A DNA stretch of 64,000 nt from an uncultured Clostridia bacterium (GTDB lineage Bacteria > Bacillota > Clostridia > Oscillospirales > Acutalibacteraceae). The translations under genes were made by a program, and so were the position numbers. Below, in pieces: positions 48,732-58,070 of this stretch. The notes under the pieces are model-generated. The model was not told the origin of the DNA. It did not search any database and worked only from the letters and a program-made list of their open reading frames with translations. Every line of letters starts with the position of its first letter. Position 1 is the stretch's first letter. Where the stretch lies: assembly GCA_947589575.1 (NCBI GenBank), contig CANQBM010000006.1, forward strand, positions 1-64,000, given 5' to 3'.

Positions 48732-48943
48732 TTATATCACCTTCATAAATTTCTCGCGTCTTTAGGGTGATAAAATTTGAATATATCAGTTTAAGCCTTA
48801 CCACCCTTTACTTTCAAAATTAGCATTGCCATATTTTATCCGTCCTATACCATTATATGTAAATTCTTTTTTAAGGTTTTTTGTCAAATAACAATTTTTT
48901 TAGTATTTCATAAAATGAATTAGTACAATGAAAGGAGAAAAAT

Positions 48944-49150
48944 ATGGAAAATTATGTTGACCTTTTTAAACCAAGCTTTCTGAAAAAGGACCAGCGTCCC
49001 GCTTTGCCTGCCGACGCTTCTGTAACTATGTCTTATGTACCTTTACAGCTTGAGCTTATAACATATGATGATGAAAAAGGACTTGATAACGGAACAATAT
49101 TCCCGGCGCTTAACAAGCCGTTTTTAGGAAGGATGGTAAAGAAAGTATGA
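48944..49150 (+). CDS. cotJA: Spore coat-associated protein CotJA
   Basis: 68 aa; small acidic CotJA-type ORF (YVPLQLELITYDDEKGLDNGTIFPALNKPFLGR) immediately upstream of CotJB. Confidence 0.85.
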   Translation: MENYVDLFKPSFLKKDQRPALPADASVTMSYVPLQLELITYDDEKGLDNGTIFPALNKPFLGRMVKKV

Positions 49151-49389
49151 GCAAAACCAAACTTTTAAGAAGAGTAAGTGCCCTTGGCTTCGCAATGCAG
49201 GAATTCAGACTTTTCTTAGATACACATCCGGATGATACAGACGCTCTGGAACTTTTTAATAACTACAAGAAAAAGTATGATGCCGCTAAAGATGAATATG
49301 AAAAAGAGTACGGTCCTCTTACGCTTAACGGCTATAACAGCGATGAGTGGTTAAAAAACCCGTGGCCATGGGATAATGCTGACAATTAA
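49147..49389 (+). CDS. cotJB: Spore coat protein CotJB
   Basis: 80 aa; FAMQEFRLFLDTHPDDTDALELFNNY, YGPLT...EWLKNPWPWDN. Confidence 0.9.
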   Translation: MSKTKLLRRVSALGFAMQEFRLFLDTHPDDTDALELFNNYKKKYDAAKDEYEKEYGPLTLNGYNSDEWLKNPWPWDNADN

Positions 49390-49393
49390 ATTG

Positions 49394-49436
49394 ATATAAA
49401 AAAAGAGTACAAAGCAAAAGCTTTGTACTCTTTGTG
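49394..49436. terminator. Bidirectional terminator
   Basis: aaagagtacaaagc-aaaa-gctttgtactcttt (49402-49433), A/T tracts on both sides. Confidence 0.88.
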
Positions 49437-50822
49437 TTATTTATTTCTTCTTTGAGGCGGTGGCAGAAAATCGTCGGGCGGATTATCGTGCCGCTCAGCA
49501 CGCTCAATTTTTTGCTGACGTCTTTTCTTTTTCTTTTTGTTGTTACTGATAACAAGAATAATATAAACTATTGCAAGCAAAATAACAGCAACAAGCACAA
49601 TTTTAACGGCGGTTGAGGATAAAAAAGACTTTACCGCATTAATTACTTTTAAAAAGGTTGAAAGCTCAATGTCCTTTGCCGCAACTAAATCAACAGTCGC
49701 TATAACCTCATCACCGTAAATCACATCAGCCTTGCATACGTCCTGCCCCTTTGCTACAGGCGCCTTGAGAAGTTCGGGCTTGTCCACTGTTTCAATAATC
49801 ACAGCCGACTTATCAAGAGCGGCGGGAACAATAACATTTGTATCAGTTTTCGCTACAAGCTGAACACTGTCGGCGTCCTTACCGTCCTCAACGGTAATTT
49901 CACTGAGAACTTCATTTTCACTTACAAGAGTTGTGTATTTAAGGCTGTCAAACGCCCACTCAAAAAGAGATTTTGCGTCAATAAAGGAGCACTTCGTTTC
50001 ATATGACTCCCCGTTAATTTTCTGTCTTGGCGACTTTAAAACAACAGCAAGATAATTGTAACCGTCCTTTGACGCCTTAGTGATTACACAGTATTCAGCC
50101 TCTTCTGTAGAGCCTGTTTTAATTCCCTGAGCATATTCGTAATAGTATGAAACATAACCGGGCTGAAGCATCTGATTTGTATGTCCTAAGGTCATATCCT
50201 TGTATTTTACTTCTGTAGCAGTAGAGTATTTAACAAAATCAGAATTTTTCAGCGCTGCTAAGGTTATCGTCGCCATATCACGGGCGGTTGTATAATGATT
50301 ACTGTCATGAAGACCGTCGGGATTTACAAAATGCGTGTCCTTACAGCCAAGTGACTGAACGTACTTGTTCATCTCGTCAACAAAAGCTGTCACTGTGCCT
50401 GAAACATACTCCGCAAGTATCTGACAAGCATCACAGGCAGAATAAACCATAGTAAGATATAAAAGCTCATCAATCGTGAGTTCTTCGCCTACGGTTATTC
50501 CCGCAACCTGCGCGCCTGTTCCGAGGGTAGCGTCAAATGCCGACTGGCTCATTTTTGTCTTTGCCTGAAAATCCTTGACATTATTCAGTACAACCATTGT
50601 TGTAACAATTTTGGTGAGTGATGCGGGATAAAGCCTTTCATCAATATTTTTCTGCGCTACAACAGGGTATGTTTCGTCGTCAAGATTTATCAGCATATAA
50701 GCCTCAGCGTAAATCTTTCTGTCAGGCTCATAGGCAGCGGCGTTTGCAGAAACATACGGTACGCAAAAGAGTGAAGTAAATAAAACCAAAACGGTTAAAA
50801 TATAAGAAAGTGTTCTTTTCAT
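49437..50822 (-). CDS. D-alanyl-D-alanine carboxypeptidase family protein (DacF-like)
   Basis: Signal peptide; SxxK (PASLTKIVT), KTG (GIKTGSTEEAEYC), C-terminal TM helix plus basic tail; the second motif is SAC rather than SxN. Confidence 0.92.
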   Translation of the reverse strand: MKRTLSYILTVLVLFTSLFCVPYVSANAAAYEPDRKIYAEAYMLINLDDETYPVVAQKNIDERLYPASLTKIVTTMVVLNNVKDFQAKTKMSQSAFDATLGTGAQVAGITVGEELTIDELLYLTMVYSACDACQILAEYVSGTVTAFVDEMNKYVQSLGCKDTHFVNPDGLHDSNHYTTARDMATITLAALKNSDFVKYSTATEVKYKDMTLGHTNQMLQPGYVSYYYEYAQGIKTGSTEEAEYCVITKASKDGYNYLAVVLKSPRQKINGESYETKCSFIDAKSLFEWAFDSLKYTTLVSENEVLSEITVEDGKDADSVQLVAKTDTNVIVPAALDKSAVIIETVDKPELLKAPVAKGQDVCKADVIYGDEVIATVDLVAAKDIELSTFLKVINAVKSFLSSTAVKIVLVAVILLAIVYIILVISNNKKKKKRRQQKIERAERHDNPPDDFLPPPQRRNK

Positions 50823-50919
50823 AGACTTGACACCTTTATCTGAAAAATATATTATATTAATAGTTTATCATCTTTTTTTATTGTTTTAAAGACTAATTTA
50901 TATTTTTTTGGAGAAATTT

Positions 50920-51594
50920 ATGATTTACATTACAGGCGACACGCACGGCGACATTTCCTGCTTTAAAAATCCGAAACTGTCCAAGCTTGGTGAAAAGGAT
51001 ATTTTGATTGTGTGCGGTGATTTCGGATTTATATGGGAACCTGAAAACCCCATTGAAAAAAAGAATATGGAATGGCTTAAAAAGAGAAAATATACCATAT
51101 GTTTTGTTGACGGGGCGCATGAAAATTTTGATATTCTTAATTCCTACTCCCCTTACCGCTGGAAGGGAGGCAACACTCATAAAATCGCTGATAATATTTA
51201 TCATCTTATACGCGGCGAGGTATTCACGCTTGAGGGAAAAACCTTCTTTGTTATGGGTGGAGGTGAAAGCGAGGATGCCTATATGCGTGACAAGGGCTCA
51301 ACCTGGTGGGAAGCAGAACTGCCAAGCGCCGAGGAGCTTAAAAACGGCGTAAATAACCTTAATGATTCTGAAAAAAACATCAACTATATTCTCACCTACG
51401 AGGCGCCCACAATCGCAAAGGATATTCTCAAGCAGAGAACAAACCAAAATATTATCATTACTCCGCTCAACACATACCTTCAGGAAATTATGCACAATGT
51501 TGATTATATGCACTGGTATTTCGGCTCACTCCATATTGACCTTAATATCAGTAAAAAAATGACCGCCGTCTTTAACGAATTAATTGCAGTTTAA
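50920..51594 (+). CDS. Metallophosphoesterase
   Basis: MIYITGDTHGDISCF, VCGDFGFIWEP, VDGAHENFD; ATG 50920 after TGGAGA. Confidence 0.88.
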   Translation: MIYITGDTHGDISCFKNPKLSKLGEKDILIVCGDFGFIWEPENPIEKKNMEWLKKRKYTICFVDGAHENFDILNSYSPYRWKGGNTHKIADNIYHLIRGEVFTLEGKTFFVMGGGESEDAYMRDKGSTWWEAELPSAEELKNGVNNLNDSEKNINYILTYEAPTIAKDILKQRTNQNIIITPLNTYLQEIMHNVDYMHWYFGSLHIDLNISKKMTAVFNELIAV

Positions 51595-51630
51595 AATTCC
51601 CGGTACACAAATGTGTACCGGGAATTTTTT
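51592..51630. terminator. Bidirectional terminator
   Basis: aaattcccggtacaca-aa-tgtgtaccgggaattttttt. Confidence 0.9.
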
Positions 51631-51635
51631 TATAA

Positions 51636-54600
51636 CTATCTCTTAATTTTTATAATCGACGAATACGCGGAATAATATGTTTTACCGCCTGCCTTTTTGT
51701 AAGAGCGAATTCTTATGTAATAGGTTGTACCCTTCTTTAAATTTTTAAATGTGTAAGCGTAATTTGAATTCTTTTTTATTGTAACACTCTTTACGCCCTT
51801 TTTGAAATTTTTAGATGTTGAAAGATATACCTGATAGCCTGTAACGGTTTTATCTTTATTCCACGTAACTCTTAAATTTCTGCTGCCCTTGCGAGCGGCC
51901 TTGCAGGTTAATTTTTTGGGATTTGTGCGGACTGTAAACTCTTTTACAGGACCGTTATTTGTAAACGACTTGCCGTTGACCTTTCCCTTTATAACCGCAC
52001 GGACTCTGACTTTATACTGAGTATTAGCCTTAACGGCAGTCTTTTTGCCCTTTAAGTAGACTGTTTTAATCCTATAAGACGCGCCTGAGGTCTGGCCAAC
52101 TTTTTTCCAACACTTTTTACCTGTATCGTAAACCCATACCTCATAGATACAGTTACTGCCTTGCTTTTTCCATGAAACATTTATATAGCTTTGCGTTGTT
52201 GATGTCTTTACTGAGGAAGGAGCCGAAGGATTTATATAATAAATAAACTTGCATGAAACAACATTTGCGTATGCTCCTAAGCCTGTAATTGTACCCTGAT
52301 ATACGCCCGGATTTGTCGCGTTGCCGCTAATCTTATAGTCCTTTCCGCTCTTGAGAGTTAAGTTGCCGAGTTTTACATTTGCCCTTGCATTCTGTTTTTT
52401 ACCGTTGTAGGTTAAGTTCACTCCGGTAATTGACAGCTTGCCGTACGCAATATAAAACTTCATTGAAGCCTTGCCGGCATAATTGCCTATAAACTCAATA
52501 TTAACAGTAGCTGTTCCGACTTTTACATTATTTGAATAAGAAGTAATTTTATAATCCTTGCCGTTTACCAAGGTAATCTGCTTTCCTGTTTCAGTATCCT
52601 TAAGAGCAAGCTTGAAGTCAGTCGGTTTTACCTCCTTGCCCGTATACTGATATTTTGTATTTGAAATAATCTTGTTATTAAATACCGCGGAAACATCTCT
52701 TCTTTCATTAATCGTATATGTCCACTCGGCAACAGTTCCCGCCTCGATATACTTACTGCCTGCAAGACCGATAAATTTGATTTTACCCGAATTGCCGTAA
52801 TTAAGTCCGCCTATAATCTCAACCTTATAGTCAGTACCGCTGACTATTGTGGTACTGCCTATTTCAAGCGATGATAAACCTTTAGCTATATCAACGCCGT
52901 AGGTGGCATTAATATTTTTACTGCTTGAAGAAAAATCAGCTAAATCAGCCTTATTAACAGTAAACGGAATTTCGATTGAGCCTGTATAATTTCCCTTATA
53001 TATTACCTTAAGCGTGTATTCTCCGGGATTTCTCGGATTTATATTCGTCTTTGATGCATCGCTTTTAAGGAAACAATAAATATCATAATCTTTACTTTCA
53101 ATCAGCAAAGTACCCGAATTATCATAAAGCTTTGCCTCAATTACAATATCATTGCCAATAAAGCCCGCTTGCTGAGGTACTCTCGTAGATTCTAAATCAT
53201 ACTCTGCCCAGTCGCTCATATCAAGCGGTGATATAACAAACTGTCTTTTATGTATTACATTACTCTTTGTAGTTTTAATATCAAAAGAATATTTGCCGGC
53301 GTCACGGATAAATTGATCCTCACAGTTGTATTCTATACCGCGGGCAAAATCATAGAACTCACAGCTGTAATAATATCCCTTTCCATAAAACGTGAAACCT
53401 TTAACAGGGATAAAATTACCCTCATTTTCAGCGTCGATTTTATAACAGTTTCCATCCGGGTCAATAATCATATAATCTTCAAGATTATACACACCAGTAT
53501 CAAGATATGTTTTATCGGCATCAGCGTCACGTCTGCGTGTTACGACGGTATAAAAATCAGCGTCATTAATACTGCTTATTTCAAATTCATAATCGCTTTT
53601 GCTTTGATTAATTGATTTATACTCGTCAAAAAGCTGCTGGTGGTTTTTAGGCGAATAGTTTTTGTTATCGGTACCACTTAAAAAATAGGAATAGTTTATA
53701 ACCGAAAATACATCTGATATTTTTTTGCTCTTCTGGCAGCCGAAGGTTACGTCAACCGCATACCATACGGAATCGGTATCGTTAATATCCTTAAGATATA
53801 CCATGTTCCATGCGTGAGGGTCAGAGGTCTGACCGTCTGTATAATCGCCTTTGACTATCCGGCAATCAATACCGTTAAGCTTGCAAAGATAATAAAAGAC
53901 AAGAGAGTATCCGTCGCAAACAGAACGTCCCTGATTGCGCTTGTTTATTCTGTATAAGCCCTGAATGTCCTTCTGATAGCTTAAATCCATTGATTTGTTA
54001 CAGTCGAATGTTTCCGGGTTGTACGCTCCGTCAACATTACCGAAAAGCGCTCCGTAAGCGGAGTGCGAATAACGGTATTGCTCGGTATTCTCGTCAGAAG
54101 TTCCGTCATAAACACTCATATCGTAAATAGTATTTTTCGCGAGAAAATTATATATTGTTTTAACAATGTAATACTGTTTCTCATCACCGTCAGCGTTTTT
54201 TATTGTTTCATTGTTTTCGATGTAAATATTATTAAAACGCCTAAGGTATGACGATACCATATCCTCCTCAAGTTTAGTTGTACCGTTTACTATATCTATA
54301 TTCATCTTGTAAAAATTATAGCTGTCAGAAGACGTTTCAATTTTAGAGGAATTGTCATTGAGGTGCGCCACACTCATAGATTCAAGATAATCACCGCCGT
54401 AAGGCGTTTTATCATCCTTATAAACCTGTTTGTCTATCGTATTGAAAACAGAGTTTATACCGTAACCCGAGGACTTTTTATCCACCATAAAATAAACATT
54501 ATAATTATCATCGCGGTTATACATAGCCTGTCTGAGCCCCGCGGTAACTGTATCATAATCCGAGTTATCATAGATACATTTATGCCAAGTATTGTCTGAA

Positions 54601-54791
54601 GCCACCCAATAGCTTTCCGAGGACTTGTCAACATAATATTGAGGTTCACCGTTTTGAACAGGCTTATTTTCATATAAATCCGATGCGTCAAAAGCCTGTG
54701 CGGATAATGGTAAAACCAAAAGGCACAGAAAAAGAAAAGATACGCATAAAATAGATTTTAATAATAGCTTTTTGACATCTGTTTTAATCAT
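51636..54791 (-). CDS. Secreted transglutaminase-like protein with Ig-like and FN3 domains
   Basis: Signal peptide; transglutaminase core GRSVCDGYSLVFYYLCKLNGIDCRIVKGD...DPHAWNMVYL...WYAVDVTFG (Cys-His-Asp); C-terminal FN3 units. Confidence 0.87.
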   Translation of the reverse strand: MIKTDVKKLLLKSILCVSFLFLCLLVLPLSAQAFDASDLYENKPVQNGEPQYYVDKSSESYWVASDNTWHKCIYDNSDYDTVTAGLRQAMYNRDDNYNVYFMVDKKSSGYGINSVFNTIDKQVYKDDKTPYGGDYLESMSVAHLNDNSSKIETSSDSYNFYKMNIDIVNGTTKLEEDMVSSYLRRFNNIYIENNETIKNADGDEKQYYIVKTIYNFLAKNTIYDMSVYDGTSDENTEQYRYSHSAYGALFGNVDGAYNPETFDCNKSMDLSYQKDIQGLYRINKRNQGRSVCDGYSLVFYYLCKLNGIDCRIVKGDYTDGQTSDPHAWNMVYLKDINDTDSVWYAVDVTFGCQKSKKISDVFSVINYSYFLSGTDNKNYSPKNHQQLFDEYKSINQSKSDYEFEISSINDADFYTVVTRRRDADADKTYLDTGVYNLEDYMIIDPDGNCYKIDAENEGNFIPVKGFTFYGKGYYYSCEFYDFARGIEYNCEDQFIRDAGKYSFDIKTTKSNVIHKRQFVISPLDMSDWAEYDLESTRVPQQAGFIGNDIVIEAKLYDNSGTLLIESKDYDIYCFLKSDASKTNINPRNPGEYTLKVIYKGNYTGSIEIPFTVNKADLADFSSSSKNINATYGVDIAKGLSSLEIGSTTIVSGTDYKVEIIGGLNYGNSGKIKFIGLAGSKYIEAGTVAEWTYTINERRDVSAVFNNKIISNTKYQYTGKEVKPTDFKLALKDTETGKQITLVNGKDYKITSYSNNVKVGTATVNIEFIGNYAGKASMKFYIAYGKLSITGVNLTYNGKKQNARANVKLGNLTLKSGKDYKISGNATNPGVYQGTITGLGAYANVVSCKFIYYINPSAPSSVKTSTTQSYINVSWKKQGSNCIYEVWVYDTGKKCWKKVGQTSGASYRIKTVYLKGKKTAVKANTQYKVRVRAVIKGKVNGKSFTNNGPVKEFTVRTNPKKLTCKAARKGSRNLRVTWNKDKTVTGYQVYLSTSKNFKKGVKSVTIKKNSNYAYTFKNLKKGTTYYIRIRSYKKAGGKTYYSAYSSIIKIKR

Positions 54792-54867
54792 AGTAATTCC
54801 TCCCAATCTTTTCTTTATTTAATTATATCATATTATCCATAATTTATATACGAGAATTATATACAAA

Positions 54868-54914
54868 AAAAAGAGCATGAAATTGTGAATTTTTGACAAT
54901 TTCACGCTCTTTAT
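54868..54914 (-). terminator. Terminator downstream of the alpha/beta hydrolase gene
   Basis: aaagagcatgaaattgt ... acaatttcacgctcttt inverted repeat; U8 on the - strand. Confidence 0.85.
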
Positions 54915-54950
54915 CTCACATAAAAGTTTGCTTTTTAATTGCAATTTATA

Positions 54951-55880
54951 TTACAGTACCGTTCTCTCAATAAAATCATTGATATAATCATATACCTCTT
55001 CTTTGTTTATTTCATTGAGAATTTCATGTCTTGCATCGGGGAAAAGCTTAATTTCCGCCTTAGTATGACCTGTGGAAACAAGCCTGTCATAAACTTCTTT
55101 TACGCCCTTTGAAAAATTACCTACAGGGTCCATTGAACCGCTGATTAAAAGAACCGGCATTTTCTTGTCAATGTTGTTTGCCCATTCGTCATTGTTACAT
55201 TCCATGACAAGATTTGCCAAATCCCTGTACCCCATTGCCGAAAAAGTAAAACCGCAGTATTCATCGGCAACATAGTCATCGATTACAGCCTTATCCCTTG
55301 AACCCCAGTCATAATCTGTCCTATGCTCAAACGGCTTGTCATATGAGCCAAATCCGACTTTCTTAAGCCACTCGGATTTATACGTTTTGCCTTTAACAGC
55401 CCCAATTAAATTCGTAAGCGCAATACTGATTTTGGCAAGCGGGTTTGAACCCGATGTTCCGATAAAAACAGCGCCGTCAAAACAATTTCCGTATTCGTTG
55501 ATAAAGCATCTCATAACCATACTGCCCATTGAATGACCGCATATTATGTAAGGCTTACCGGGATATTCCTTCTTTGCAATATCCATAAGCGTCTTAGCGT
55601 CGGCAATAATATCCTTGTATCCGTCATTATCGCCGAAATATCCAAGATGCTCCTTTTTTTGATTAGATTTACCGTGATTAATCATATCATTCATAAACAC
55701 AGCGTATCCCATATCGGTAAATGCTTTGATACACTTTTTGTATCTTCCGCAGTGCTCAGCCATACCGTGATGAATCTGCAGGACAGCTTTAATACTGCTT
55801 TTGTCATCGGGACACCATTGCCATGCTTTGATTTCACACAAACCGGATTTACTCCTGAAGGAGTATTCTTTTGTTTTCAT
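54951..55880 (-). CDS. Alpha/beta hydrolase (monoacylglycerol lipase/lysophospholipase-like)
   Basis: GHSMGSMV nucleophile elbow, QIHHGMAEHCGRY, LLISGSMDPVG, DARHEILNE. Confidence 0.92.
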   Translation of the reverse strand: MKTKEYSFRSKSGLCEIKAWQWCPDDKSSIKAVLQIHHGMAEHCGRYKKCIKAFTDMGYAVFMNDMINHGKSNQKKEHLGYFGDNDGYKDIIADAKTLMDIAKKEYPGKPYIICGHSMGSMVMRCFINEYGNCFDGAVFIGTSGSNPLAKISIALTNLIGAVKGKTYKSEWLKKVGFGSYDKPFEHRTDYDWGSRDKAVIDDYVADEYCGFTFSAMGYRDLANLVMECNNDEWANNIDKKMPVLLISGSMDPVGNFSKGVKEVYDRLVSTGHTKAEIKLFPDARHEILNEINKEEVYDYINDFIERTVL

Positions 55881-55916
55881 AAATTCCACCCCTCTCGGTG
55901 TTGAAGAGCCTGCTGA

Positions 55917-56339
55917 TTATTCCTCCTCGGGAATATCAGATGTGCAGTGACAGCACTTAACGGCATCAATCGGAATTTCACTCTTGCAGAACGGGCATAT
56001 TTTAGTTACCGGTTCCGGCGCCGGCTCCTCTTCCTTCTTTTTGCCGATAGTCATAGCTTTATTTACTGCCTTGACTATGCAGAAAATAATGAATGCCATA
56101 ATTATGAAATTGATGATTGCGGAAATAAAAGCGCCATAGTCAATATAATTTTCGCCTACAAGATGAATTTTACCCTGAATTTCAGCACCGCCGATACAGT
56201 TAATCAGCGGATTGATAATATTGTCGGTAAGCGATGTTACGATAGCAGAGAAAGCACCGCCTATAATAACGCCGACTGCCAAATCGAGCACATTACCCTT
56301 TGAAATAAATTCCTTAAATTCAGCAAAAAACTTCTTCAT
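55917..56339 (-). CDS. mscL: Large-conductance mechanosensitive channel with C-terminal zinc ribbon
   Basis: FAEFKEFISKGNVLDLAVGVIIGGAFSAIVTSLTDNIINPLI, then CPFCKSEIPIDAVKCCHC; start ATG 56339 after AGAGGA. Confidence 0.95.
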   Translation of the reverse strand: MKKFFAEFKEFISKGNVLDLAVGVIIGGAFSAIVTSLTDNIINPLINCIGGAEIQGKIHLVGENYIDYGAFISAIINFIIMAFIIFCIVKAVNKAMTIGKKKEEEPAPEPVTKICPFCKSEIPIDAVKCCHCTSDIPEEE

Positions 56340-56385
56340 TTTTTTAATCCTCTTTTCATTAAACTTCATTTATAACTAAATAATA

Positions 56386-57252
56386 TCACATTATGCCTGT
56401 AAAATCAAATTTCGGAATGAATTTTTTATCTGCGGAAGAAAGCTCCTGAATAAACAGTTTATCAAGTCCTTGATTTATGGCATAATTTACAACCTTATTA
56501 TATTCTCTTTCGGTTATGGTTCTATTAAGCTCCGGAAATTCATCAAGCCCGCCGCATGGAACATACTGTGCCATAAGAGAAAGATAGGTTTCGGGCAGAT
56601 TTTCATTAAACCAGTCAATTATTTTAATTGACGAGTTCGTATTTTGAGGCAAAATAAGATGACGAACTATAAGACCGCTTTTCATCATACCGTTTTCAAA
56701 ACGATCCTTTACCTGACTTCTCATTTCAAGTATCGCGGCAGACGCTTTTTCAAAATAATCATCTGCTTTTGAATAACGCAATGACTTATCATTTCTTATA
56801 TATTTTAAATCGGGGAGATAAATATCAATTAAACCTCTTAGCTTTTTGAGCGTTTCGCGCTCCTCGTACCCGCTGCTGTTATATACAACAGGCACCGGGC
56901 TTTTCCACTTCGTCAATACGTTTGCAAGCCTGTCTGCATAATGAGTGGGGTTAACAAGATTGATGTTTTCAGCCCCCTGATTAATAAGATTTTCAAATAT
57001 TTCAACAAGCTTTTCATCGGTAATGTCAACGCCCTTGCTGTCCCTGCTTATTTCATAATTCTGACAGTATACACACCGTAAATTGCAACCGCTGAAGAAG
57101 ACTGCGCCGCTTCCGTTTTTACCGCTGATACACGGCTCCTCCCAGAAATGAAGCGCCGCCCTCGCGGCTCTGAAGGCGCTTTTGCTTTGACAAAAGCCAA
57201 ATCCTTTTTCTCTGTCTGCGTTACAATGTCTCGGACAAATTGAACAAATCAT
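56386..57252 (-). CDS. Radical SAM protein (PFL-activase-like, COG1313 type)
   Basis: SGCNLRCVYCQNYEIS (CxxxCxxC), N-terminal CSICPRHCNADREKGFGFC. Confidence 0.92.
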   Translation of the reverse strand: MICSICPRHCNADREKGFGFCQSKSAFRAARAALHFWEEPCISGKNGSGAVFFSGCNLRCVYCQNYEISRDSKGVDITDEKLVEIFENLINQGAENINLVNPTHYADRLANVLTKWKSPVPVVYNSSGYEERETLKKLRGLIDIYLPDLKYIRNDKSLRYSKADDYFEKASAAILEMRSQVKDRFENGMMKSGLIVRHLILPQNTNSSIKIIDWFNENLPETYLSLMAQYVPCGGLDEFPELNRTITEREYNKVVNYAINQGLDKLFIQELSSADKKFIPKFDFTGIM

Positions 57253-58070
57253 AACAACGCCTTATAAATATCTCCTTTCTTAAACGGTGTTTTTAAGGCG
57301 GTTTCCTTCGCGGCATTATTTACAGACATACCGCCGTCGACAAGCTTTCTCGCCGTTTCAAGCGCATTTTCAAATGTAATTTCATTAATCGGCTGAGACT
57401 TCTTTCCCTCAATAATCAAAACGATTTCACCCTTAAGCGAGCCGTCTCCGTATAACTCAGACGCCTCGCCGAGCGTCGTTTTAATCACTTGCTCGTGCAA
57501 CTTGGTAATCTCACGGACGATTGCGATTTTCCTGTTTCCGAAGGTTTTATATAAATCCCGCAATGTGTTAGCAAGCTTATGCGGAGCCTCGTAAAAAATG
57601 ATAGTTCGTTTTTCGTCCTTTAGTTCATCTAAATGCTCCCGCCTTGACTTTTTACTGACTGATAAAAAGCCCTCAAAGGTAAAGCGTCCGCTGTCCATTC
57701 CCGATATTGCAAGAGCCGATGCAAAGGCGGTGGGTCCGGGTACGGCTTCGACAGATATACCCATCTCATAACAAAGCGCGACAAGCTCCTGTCCCGGGTC
57801 TGAAATCGCAGGCATACCAGCGTCCGTCACGATTGCGCAGCTTTCCCCTTTGGCAATACGATTGCATATAAGCTCCCCGCGTTCCCTCTTGTTATGCTCA
57901 AAATAAGATACCATTTCTTTTTTTATACCGAAATGGTTAAGCAGCTTTAAGGTAACCCTTGTGTCCTCAGCCGCAATAAAATCAACCTTCTCAAGTGTTT
58001 CGGCCGCCCTCGGCGACAAATCGCCGAGATTACCTATCGGCGTTCCAACAACATATAGCTTTCCGTTCAT
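57249..58070 (-). CDS. rsmI: 16S rRNA (cytidine1402-2'-O)-methyltransferase
   Basis: LYVVGTPIGNLGDLSPRAAETLEKVDFIAAEDTRVT, SDAGMPAISDPG, VPGPTAFASALAISG. Confidence 0.97.
   Translation of the reverse strand: MNGKLYVVGTPIGNLGDLSPRAAETLEKVDFIAAEDTRVTLKLLNHFGIKKEMVSYFEHNKRERGELICNRIAKGESCAIVTDAGMPAISDPGQELVALCYEMGISVEAVPGPTAFASALAISGMDSGRFTFEGFLSVSKKSRREHLDELKDEKRTIIFYEAPHKLANTLRDLYKTFGNRKIAIVREITKLHEQVIKTTLGEASELYGDGSLKGEIVLIIEGKKSQPINEITFENALETARKLVDGGMSVNNAAKETALKTPFKKGDIYKALL

Noticed and set aside
48901-48929. Sigma-E-like promoter TAGTATT-N14-AGTACAAT upstream of cotJA
   Set aside because: Motif match is reasonable, but the predicted start site would fall inside the RBS (AAAGGAG 48931-48937), so it could not drive normal translation; needs 5' end mapping.
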